Source of the DNA: Chamaea fasciata
Lineage: Eukaryota > Chordata > Aves > Passeriformes > Sylviidae
Assembly (NCBI GenBank): GCA_029207755.1
Contig: JARCOQ010000006.1
Location: forward strand, 29,222,522 to 29,286,521
Length of the DNA stretch: 64,000 nt
Direction: 5' to 3'
In this document: positions 1 through 8,587 of the stretch, piece by piece
Layout: each line of letters begins with the position of its first letter
Position numbering within the stretch: the first letter of the stretch is position 1
The notes under the pieces: generated by a model
The model's database searches: none
What the model was told of the DNA's origin: nothing
What the model saw: the letters and a program-made list of their open reading frames with translations, nothing else
Translations under genes and position numbers: made by a program

Positions 1-2125
1 TAGAAAATGCACATGTTATAGTAAATGTGGCCTAGTTTCTCTGAAATTTCAAATACTATGTGAAAATGTACACAACATTCATGGGAAAGCAGTCTGAGAA
101 GCCTCATCTAAGAATATGAATCCTACACCACTTAAGAAAGTTTTTTAAAATGTCGAATATGAAAGGATTTTATTTCATCACTGAGACTAAAGCCATTACT
201 ACCATGCTGTGGGAGTCTTTAATGATTGTACACTATTTGCTAAACTGCTCACTCAAATATTGGAAGGTTGGTTTGAATTACCTGAAAATATACTTTACTA
301 CTTCTACAGAGTTATCTTAAAAAAACACATCCATTATTAGGTCATTTGAATGGAAATCAAAGTACAGATGGGAATTTTATATAACAGAATCTACCCACAG
401 AAAAAGAAAAGTATTTGCCAGACATCTTATCTAGCATATGGGCCCACACCTCTTGACACAACTTGCTGTCTTTAGTGCAGGCTTTTAAAGTACATAAAAT
501 ATGCTGCTTTTTTTGCTACTGTTTGGATTATAACATTATTTATATTACATTTGCCCAAAAATGTAATATATATTAATAAAGTATTTGAGACATGAGGTTC
601 TATTTGAAGCCTGAATTTGGCAAAGGTAAGCCAACACGCTTAACCAATTGATATGCACAGATTACAGCACATCCAAAACATGAAAGAAAGGGAATGTGTG
701 AACTGGCTTTTTGGAAGTTGTTAACAATGTAAACAAAGCCTCAAAATGACGTGCCAGAATCAAAACTAAGATATTGCTGTTCAGCAGCAAAACCACAAAA
801 AAACCCCTGAATCTAAGGTAAGTAGTTTTAAATAGTGCAGTTGATTATGACTTTATGTCTGTTTACTATTTAAGATTTCAGGACAATTTTCACTCTCAGA
901 CAGGTGGACTATCTGGACTATACAATAATTTAAAACGTTTTCAGTTTTAATTGAGCTTTGGCAGGTTTCTTAGTTGTATTAACAAACAGCAAAAAAATAC
1001 CCAAGTCTTTTACAAACAGTACGCATTAAACACTGTATCACATGTAAATCATCCTAGTTTTCCAGTTCATAAAGCACAGAATCCCATAAAAGATTTGGAG
1101 GCATTTTGTCTTTCTGATATCATTTTCAAAGCCACCCTTTTCCAAAAGCATAATAAGCAGGTGATACAACCCACAAAAAAACCACATCAGTCAAACCTGC
1201 CAAGAGTAGTGGTGGAATAAAGGTAGTACAATTCTAAAAAGCCCAGTAAATGTTAGATCTATGGCTAACTTGATTTTCCTTTTAAAGCAAAGATTTATTT
1301 CATGTTTACACACTGTAGGAAATCTTCCTTCTGAGAACTGTCTGTTTGACTACTGCTCTTCTACTTCTTAAAACATCCATGTGTAATAAAAGCAATTAAG
1401 AGCCATTCCAACAGATTGCTTTGACTATGGGGAGGATGATAGGAAGCTCTTTAATCACCTTTTTACGACTGCTGAATCAATACACACCAAAACTCACATG
1501 TAGTTGACAACAGCAGGTTTGTTCGGACGTCCAGTTTCTACCACTACAATTTAGGATTTACTCTCATATCACAGGAAATGTTTATATTTTGGGGTTGTCT
1601 TCACCTCCTTTGGGTTTATTGACAGAGAAAGCTGGCTGAGGAGCATTTTAAGCAATTGATCAAAGAGTAATTTTTGGCTCCTCTGCTTCAGCTTTATGTT
1701 CCGTGAAGCAAAACAGTCTAAAGCAGCCTAAGGATCAGCATGCCCAAGTCTGTAACCACCACTGCTTTACAGAGACCCAAGAAGTTCCGATACCAATAGT
1801 GAAAACAAAAAGGATCAGTCGGACTCTCAATCATGCCCACTAAACCTACCGGTGTATTCATGTGCTTATAGACCCCAGCATAGTCTGAGCAGTGCCTATC
1901 TCCTGACTCACCTGGGATGCCCAGCCCTCCCTCACTACCCTGCCCTAGTGCAGACCGCCAGAGCCGGAGGGTGAAGCCTTTCTGTTCTGAGAATTCATCC
2001 ACCTGCCTCAGCATCACATCTCCCTCCCAAGAGCACGACTGCTCCCGCCCAGATACACACAGAGGCGCTTACACACACACCCACACCCAGACACGCACAC
2101 GCGGGGCCGTGCCGCAGGCGCCTAC
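1..2125 (-). other. FGF20: FGF20 intron 1 (3' part, runs off the window)
   Basis: This is intronic sequence downstream of the FGF20 exon 1 donor, read on the minus strand. I searched it for the second FGF20 exon, which encodes the core beta-trefoil strands, and found no match, so exons 2 and 3 must lie beyond position 1. The stretch is ordinary AT-rich DNA until about 2040, where the CpG island and a CA-rich run (2070-2102) begin. Short open frames here show no recognisable domain. Confidence 0.75.
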
Positions 2126-2429
2126 CGAAGAGGCTGTGGTCCTGGCGGGTGCCGCGCACGCTGCCGTCGGGCAGGATCTGCAGGTGGAAGCCGGTGCGGC
2201 AGTAGAGCTGCCGCCGCCGCAGGATGCCCTGCAAGTGCGCCAGGTCCGCCGCCGCTGCCGCCGCCGCCGCAGCCGGGGCGCGGCGGTCCCCCCGCTCCGC
2301 CGGGGCGCGGCGGTCCCCGAGCAGCGCCGGGCGCTCCCCGGCGGGCGGCAGCAAGAAGTGGGCACCCACCGGCTGCCCCAGGCCGTCCAGGCCGCCCAGG
2401 AAGCCGCCCACCTCGGCCAGCGGAGCCAT
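2126..2429 (-). CDS. FGF20: Fibroblast growth factor 20, coding exon 1 (partial gene)
   Basis: FGF20 is a secreted paracrine growth factor of the FGF9/16/20 subfamily. It signals through FGF receptors with heparan sulfate and acts in brain, inner ear and skin-appendage development. The exon encodes 101 residues plus one base. It opens with [13 protein letters not shown] and continues through [11 protein letters not shown], both hallmarks of FGF20. From about residue 66 it enters the beta-trefoil with [19 protein letters not shown] and [17 protein letters not shown], then meets a GT donor (2125-2124) at the usual FGF exon 1 boundary. There is no cleaved signal peptide, as expected for a subfamily exported by an uncleaved internal signal. 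Residues 38-61 are unusual: a 9-residue tandem duplication followed by nine alanines, longer than the human counterpart as I recall it. An in-frame open stretch continues upstream, but conservation favours the ATG at 2429. Confidence 0.95.
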
Positions 2430-2620
2430 GCGGGCGCGGGGAGAGCGGGCTAGGGCGCGGCGGCGGCGGAGAGCTGCTGCCGGCCTCTCCCGGCGGGCAT
2501 GTGGGGGTGCGCGGCGGAGCCCCAAGCATGGGGAGCCGGCAGGGCCGAACGGAACCGAGCCGAGCCGAGCCGAGCCGAGCCGTGCTGATCCGAGCCGGTG
2601 TGAGCCGAGCGACGGGGTGC
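2430..2620 (-). promoter_or_regulatory. FGF20: FGF20 5' untranslated leader (approximate)
   Basis: This is the GC-rich segment between the FGF20 start codon and the likely transcription start, placed about 25-30 bases downstream of the TATA box. It holds a CCGAG pentamer run at 2555-2582 and degenerate copies to about 2612. The upstream limit is inferred from TATA spacing only. Confidence 0.5.
2555..2582. repeat. CCGAG pentanucleotide microsatellite
   Basis: Five and a half perfect copies of the pentamer CCGAG (GAGCC in another register) lie in the FGF20 leader, with imperfect copies continuing to about 2612. Length variation would alter the leader but not the protein. Confidence 0.9.
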
Positions 2621-2643
2621 TGCTCATCAGCTCCGCGCGTGTG

Positions 2644-2653
2644 TATATATATA
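2644..2653 (-). promoter_or_regulatory. FGF20: TATA box of FGF20
   Basis: A clean TATATATATA block sits in otherwise GC-rich DNA, about 215 bases upstream of the FGF20 start codon. It is flanked by GC-rich sequence on both sides, typical of a TATA-containing developmental promoter inside a CpG island. The transcription start is predicted near 2614-2620 on the minus strand. Confidence 0.65.
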
Positions 2654-2667
2654 CGGCGGTCCCCTGA

Positions 2668-2678
2668 CATATGCTAAT
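2668..2678 (-). promoter_or_regulatory. FGF20: E-box plus POU octamer-like site upstream of FGF20 TATA
   Basis: CATATG (2668-2673) overlaps ATGCTAAT (2671-2678), a variant POU-domain octamer followed by GA. It lies about 20 bases upstream of the TATA box, a natural place for a bound activator. Binding is inferred from the motif alone. Confidence 0.35.
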
Positions 2679-3899
2679 GAAGCCGCTGCGGTGAGGCCGC
2701 GTTTGAAATTGTAAACCGGCTCCCCCTCTGCTCGCACCTTCCTCTGATCTGCGGTGACGGCGGGGAGGGGGCTCCGGGCGCGCCCCCCGCGCGCAGGCGG
2801 TCGCTGCCGGGCGCGCACACGCGCGGCGGGGGCGGGGGCGCGGGCGCGGCCCCTGCGCGGAGGGAGCGGAGCGGGCAGCGGGGGACGGGCGGGAGCTGCC
2901 GGAGCATTACGTGGACAGGTGCAAGGAGAGGCAGAAGGGAAGAAGGAGAAAGGGCGTTACCTGAGGGTTAGACCTGCCCAGACATACATGAAAGAAAAAA
3001 CCCGAAGATCTGACAGTTTTACTCCCTGTTTCTAAAACGCTAATAAAATGTACATGCATTACGCTTCCCTTTTATCGCTTCAACTACAAGGAGGGGAATT
3101 TCTAAAGAAATTGGCATAGTCAGGGAGGTGTTTTCCCCTCTGCAAATTCTCCCTCACGTTTAATTTATCATTAATGTGACACTAAACTGATCTATAGTAT
3201 TTGGGTATTGACAGAAGCTCTTAAAAACTTAAATGGGCAGCCCCGTCGTTTGGATAAATATTTTCAAAACTTGCAGAGAGGAAGAAAGAAAGATTGAGAG
3301 GCAGCTCATCTAATCCATCTTCTTTGGGGTTTTTCATTGGGCCCGTAGCCAAGGTCTGTGAGCATCATAAATACACAATATCATCTACTGAAAGATCCCT
3401 GTTGTAGTTCTACAATGTTTTGAATCAGTTTGGGACTTTGTTGTCCTGTTCCAGATGAGTATATGCACTTTTTTCATCCCTGGAGTAGAATGGTTCACAC
3501 AGGAAATATGTTTTGGTGGAAAACATATTCACCAAAGGTAAAACAACGCTACACTAAATCTAAGAGATTGACTTTTGCCATCTTTCCTGCTTTTTCTGAA
3601 AAGTCTAATGAATTTTAGGGCTTAAATGACATGACCTATCTCAGCATCTGAGATATGCAGTTCTTTGCCAATGTTAAAACATGGTATTAAAGTATAAAAT
3701 GTAAGATCTTTCATAGTTAGTTCTTTCAAAAGTTCAAGAGAATCACTCAGTGGTTTAAGGTTTCATTTAAACAAAAAAGTTGCAGAGAATCGTGAGAGAT
3801 TAGTTCTCCTGTCTTGCTCCATGGTCTTTTCAGTCACAGTCTAAATCTGAGAGATCAAATGGATTTGACTGCTTACCTTTATTTGCTATGGAGAGTATA

Positions 3900-4013
3900 G
3901 GGCTAATTAATTGGCAGGTGCTTTAAAGCAGGTAATGTGACACCTTTTCATCATTGCAGTCCTAAGTACTGCCCCTGTGTGCACCTGAATTATAAAAAGG
4001 CTGCTTTAAAGCA
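3900..4013. promoter_or_regulatory. Candidate cis-regulatory patch with paired 12-bp palindromes
   Basis: The perfect palindrome TGCTTTAAAGCA occurs at 3919-3930 and again at 4002-4013, 83 bases apart. The patch also has a homeodomain-type core CTAATTAATTGG (3903-3914) and E-box cores CAGGTG and CACCTG. The clustering in a divergent spacer suggests an enhancer, but function is inferred and untested. Confidence 0.3.
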
Positions 4014-5778
4014 AGTGATTTACTGTGGAGGGATTTAAAACTGAAAAAATTAATGCTAAATACAATGATCAGATAAATCACCTCAGAGGAGAGCACAGGC
4101 AGACCTGTTCTGAAGGCAGTTACAGATAGATGTTATATTATTTTACCTTTCAGATAACAGGAGCCTGTCATGTGGTGGGACCCAAAAATCCACCATAATC
4201 GAGATTTCAAAGCACATCTGTGTAAACATTATCACATCAGTGTAAAACATCAACCAATGAGCTTTCTCTTTGAAGCAAATCTACTTAATTGTAGTGCTAA
4301 ATCAAAGAAATAGATCAAAGTTGAATCATCTATATGGCACCTATTTCTCAAATAGCCTGTTCACTGATTACTCAAATACACCAAAAACGTTTGAAACAAA
4401 CATCAAGTATTTTTATTGATATGACTGGCAGGTCAAGATCAAACTGTTCATCACAGCTGTTAAGTTGCAGGATGTGCACCAGGATGGTACAGTTAAATGG
4501 AGGAGGTATATTGTTCTAAGCCTAAAGATGCTCCCATACAGATACTGTTTGTGGGTCCAAGCAGTACCCTCAAGTCCTACAAACAGTAGAGGGTTCTACG
4601 GTTCAGATAACATCACTGTCTGCAGCAGAGAAGGTTTGGAGTTATTTTGAAGGATAAAAAGTCTTCAGCCATCACACACACTGAAAGACCCTTATGGCTA
4701 AATCTTTCCTGTTATATAATGGAAATGTTTAAAGTAGAGCGGAATACATAACACCAATCTTTTCTGAGTGGAGTCTTTAATGTCTGGGAACTAAACCGGT
4801 TATGCTGTTTTATAAAGTACCAGAAAAGAAAAAAAAAAGATAAGATTTTTTTTTTGTGTGTTTGCACTAGTCATGTGACAGGAAAAGATAACACTAAAGA
4901 TTTTTTTTTTTTTTGCACCTTCTGAAACTATACCATGGGAAGTTAAATAATTTTGAAGAGGTTTTTTTACAAGAGTACATAATTCAACTTAAAGTATACA
5001 GTACAATCTAATCGACTCTACGTATACTTCCTAGAGACGGCACTTTCAGTGTCATTGAACAAATATATATGTGGTCAAGTTTTTATTTCCATAGCAAGTA
5101 GTTAGGACTTCTATAGACAATATAATTACTGTATATTTCCTAAGAATAGCATATGGTCATAAGCAAAACCTAGTGGCTACCAAGGGAGTGGAGAATGTAA
5201 TGGACTGAAATCTTTTATAGATAGTCTGTACATATATGGAGAGACAGATCGATCTACCTATTTATAAAACTTCTGCCAGCTGTAAAACTTTAGGTCCTGC
5301 AATTTATTGCACCTTTGTTAATTTTAGAACTCCCTCGCAACAGTTTTGTGCCAGCCGTAAATTTTTAATGATATAATAAAATTTTGCAAAGGGAGGGTTT
5401 ATGAATACATGAGAAAGCAAACATTTGGTGGAACAAAAACCACAGAGTAGCACACAAAGGAATATGTCCAGCTGGACATACCTATGTATCATGGCCAGTT
5501 CCAGATTCTCCCTAGATTTGGACACAAAAATATAGTTCTCTGCTTTCAGGAAGATGGGCAGAACATGCACAGGTTACAAGTGCCTTTCTAAGCACTGCAA
5601 GTCTACGCAAAAAAGGTGTATCCTTGTGCAGACTGCACTAGGAAGAAAAGAACAGAACCTTTCCAAGGCTCCATGTACGAATTAGGCCATCATCTGATGA
5701 TGTAAAGCCTTTAAAATGCAATACATGCAGACTTTAAAACATTGAAAGCTTTCCCTTCTGAACAGATACAGTAGCAGG

Positions 5779-5830
5779 TATGGATGCATGTATACATAAA
5801 TATATGGATGCATGTATATATAAATATACA
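5779..5830. repeat. Short tandem repeat, about 26-bp unit
   Basis: Two adjacent copies of a unit beginning TATGGATGCATGTATA and ending in TAAATA are visible, followed by degenerate ATACATA sequence. Confidence 0.6.
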
Positions 5831-6882
5831 TACATGAATATTTATATTTAACCATTTAAGAAAACTCAGATGAGGAAAAAGGAATGACGATTTTCTTTTT
5901 CCTAAGGGAAGGAAGTTCTACATTTCTTACACCTGCATGCTTTATTTCTTCAATTGAAGACAGAAATTCATGGGGCTTTTTAAGATTCATGATTTTACTG
6001 TCCATGTTTTTGTGGACACACATGAATAAATCCCTGTATATGCAGAACGGAACAGAGAAGCTATTGCAATGAGCACACATTTACATGGCTACATCCAGTG
6101 AGAATAGACTGCTTCCATATATCAATATTCAAATGCCTCATTTGGCAGCTTTTTTATTAGTCCTGTAAGTGAATCATTGGATTAAAACAACCTTAATTTA
6201 TTTAAATGGCATGCTTTCTGAATCTAAGCATACAAGATGTTCAGACAGCTTATGCTTTTAGACTTGCTGCACAAATAAATTTTGCTCTTGTTCCTAAGCA
6301 AACACCTCACCAGGGAAGTTCTGCCTAAAATTACCTGGGTGTAAGTAGTTGCAGATGTGAATTGGATTTTTGAAGTAAAAGAAATTTTAGCCTAAAGATG
6401 TTATTGAAAAGTCAGTAAAATGGGGCTAATTAATTTCAGGGAAACAGTGTGAACAGGGAGATAACTCATGGTTCATGACTACAGTTCAGGTGACTGATGA
6501 GCTCTTAACAGGTTTACTTTGGGACACCACACTGACCAAAAGTGGTTTCTCTTCCAGTCAAACCAAAAAGGTAGACAATTTGAAAAATGATTGTGTTGGT
6601 GAATGATGTCTCCTAATGAGGCAGCTAGAACTGATAAGATTCAAGAGCCACATTCTACAAAATTTTCCAGACTGGATGTTTAGTCATGTACTTGCAAGAA
6701 AAGTCCTTGTGTTTCAGTCATGCTAAGCATCAGAAACTATAATTGCCTTGACTCCTAAATGCTGGTCTTTATATTGGCCTTTAGTAATTTAGGACAGAGA
6801 TGTAACTCAGACTTGCAGACAAGGATTTTGCCTGGGAGTCATACATACAAAGTATTTAGAAAATAATGCAGTACATTATTTA

Positions 6883-6950
6883 AAAAACAAACAAACAAAC
6901 AAACAAACCCCCCCCCCAAAAAAAAAACCCCAAAACACCGCCAAACAAAC
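6883..6950. repeat. Simple A/C-rich repeat (CAAA units and homopolymers)
   Basis: A run of CAAA units is followed by a C10 block and an A10 block, then mixed A/C sequence. It is low-complexity DNA with no coding content. Confidence 0.85.
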
Positions 6951-7124
6951 CAACCATAATAGTTTAGTTGAGAATAATGAAGTCAAGGGAATTACTTGAT
7001 GAATGAATTGGTTTACAGTATTCTAAAATTTTGAAAGAAATGCAGTAAATCTATCATTCAGCCCAGATACCTGCAATTCCAGCCATAGCTCTGCAGTAAC
7101 TCAACCCTGGCCATGCTTGCAGTT

Positions 7125-7320
7125 CACAGAATCACAGAATCACAGAATCACAGAATCACAGAATGTGTGTAGGTTGGAAGAGACCTTCAAGATCATCGAG
7201 TCCAACCCAGCCCTGACACCTCAAACAGGTCATGGTATCAAGTGCCACATCCAGTTTCCTTTTAAACACATGCATCATCTAACTGACTGTTGCTTGACAA
7301 ATGTGGCCACACCTACTCCT
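7125..7320 (-). mobile_element. CR1 LINE, 5'-truncated 3' end
   Basis: Five perfect copies of CACAGAAT (7125-7164) form the reverse complement of the CR1 3' tail. They are followed by AGGTTGGAAGAGACC, then GATCATCGAGTCCAACC, AGTGCCACATCCAG and TTTTAAACACATGCA, all landmarks of the CR1 3' untranslated body. The element is on the minus strand, retains about 200 bases and encodes no protein. CR1 is the dominant avian LINE and normally inserts as short 3' fragments. Confidence 0.92.
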
Positions 7321-7551
7321 TGACACATATCATAACCACTGAATCTAACTGAAAATCCATGAGAGTGTCTTAAAAGACATCCTGTTATCATTTGTGTATT
7401 TTCCTAAATCTTGTTCCTAGTAATATAAAAAGTCATTAAAAGTCATTAGAGATTGGGGGCGGAGGCGGGGAGGGGTGGGTGGAAGGGTAAGTGGCTGAAA
7501 CTTGGATGTACTTATGTAAAGAAGAAAAAGACTGAGACTGTATCATTGCCC

Positions 7552-7575
7552 AAAAAAAAAAAAAAAAAAAAAAAA
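7552..7575. repeat. Poly(A) tract (24 bases)
   Basis: This is an uninterrupted A homopolymer in the MICU3 upstream region. No adjacent element was recognised, so it may be a simple slippage tract. Confidence 0.9.
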
Positions 7576-8184
7576 GGCCATGAGGTGTGCTGTGTCTTGA
7601 AATGTTTGTGTGCAGTTTATAAAGTTTCAAGGTAACGTAGGTGGCGATGCAGGCTGTACCATGGAAGAATGCCCTAACATGAAATGCCCGACAAGATTTA
7701 TTGCCCATCAGCATCAAGCAGGGACAAAAGACCATGCTCATCTTTCACAACTGGTCTTTACCTAGTTCTTGGTTATGCTACGGAAGCTACCTGTCGCCAA
7801 GAATATTTATCAGAGGAGAGGCTGTTGACACGGCAGGGACACACCGCGGCGTTGTGGGGCACGCTCCGCTGGGCGCAGGGCCATGGAGTGAGGCGGTGAG
7901 GCAGCTCTGGGGCGCGATACGGAGCACACGCGGGACCCGCTGTGTGCGCAGCACTGCAGCGAGGCGCACGCACAGCTCTGCCCGCTCACGGCAGTTCCCA
8001 CGCACCTGCCTGCCCAGGCGCTTTGGCTCAAACGGCGCGGATCCAGGCCCGTGCCGGTTCCTCGGGCTTGGTCTGGCCACCTCATATCTCCGCTAACTCG
8101 GCCGCGCCCCGCCGCTGGCACGGCACGTCCCCCTGCCCGCCGCCGCCCGTCCCGGGAGCCGGGAGCAGCGCCCGCGAGCGGCCC

Positions 8185-8198
8185 GGGGCGGGGCGGGG
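8185..8198 (+). promoter_or_regulatory. MICU3: Tandem Sp1-type GC box
   Basis: GGGGCGGGGCGGGG contains two overlapping GC boxes in the MICU3 proximal promoter or leader. Confidence 0.6.
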
Positions 8199-8293
8199 AC
8201 TGCAGGGCCCGCTCGGTTCTCCACCCCCTTCCCCGCTTCTCGCGAGGCTTGTGCCGGCGCTGGGGGCTCCGTGCGCCGGGGCGGAGCGGGGCC

Positions 8294-8587
8294 ATGGCCG
8301 CCCTGCGCTCCCTGCTGCGGTGGCGCCGTCGCCTGGGGCCCGCGCCCGGCGCTCCCCCGGCCCGGCGGCTGTGGGGCGGCGGCGGCGGGGCCGGGGCGGT
8401 GGGGCCGCGGCGATGGCGGCGGGAGCTGGGCTGGGCGGCGGCGGGGGCGGCTCTCGCCGGGTTCGCGGGGTACCGGCTGTCCGAGCGGCGGCGGGAGCCC
8501 TCCCGGGAGCCGGCGGCCGCCGAGCCGGGCGGGGCCCGGACGCTGCTCCCCATCCCCGTGGCGGCCGCTGCCAAGGAGACAGTGACG
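8294..8587 (+). CDS. MICU3: MICU3 exon 1 (coding part)
   Basis: This exon codes for residues 1-98, starting MAALRSLLRWRRR and ending in LLPIPVAAAAKETVT, which matches the human LLPIPVAAAKETVA junction. It holds the presequence and the hydrophobic segment around ELGWAAAGAALAGFAGY. The donor is ACG|GTAGGT, phase 0. The same frame stays open upstream to at least 8051, but MAALR conservation and the Kozak context decide the start. It is very GC-rich, unlike every other exon. Confidence 0.93.

Larger units (their letters stand above)
2050..2900. promoter_or_regulatory. FGF20: CpG island over FGF20 exon 1 and promoter
   Basis: Base composition changes sharply from AT-rich flanks to dense CG dinucleotides and G/C runs across this interval. 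It covers exon 1, the leader, the TATA region and a further 250 bases upstream. This is the expected signature of a developmental gene promoter. Confidence 0.85.
2900..7124. other. Intergenic spacer between divergent FGF20 and MICU3
   Basis: I see no exon or RNA gene here. The open frames present are short and unrelated to known families. It contains a palindrome-rich patch near 3900-4013, two T-rich tracts (4848-4856 and 4901-4914), a short tandem repeat at 5779-5830 and an A/C-rich simple run at 6883-6950. Confidence 0.6.

Noticed and set aside
1..2100. Possible FGF20 exon 2
   Set aside because: I looked on the minus strand for the conserved core-trefoil exon and found nothing resembling it.
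1995..2670. Other long open frames on both strands around 1917-2670
   Set aside because: They are alternative-frame shadows of FGF20 exon 1 in the CpG island. Only the minus-strand frame with MAPLAEVGG is real, and only between 2126 and 2429.
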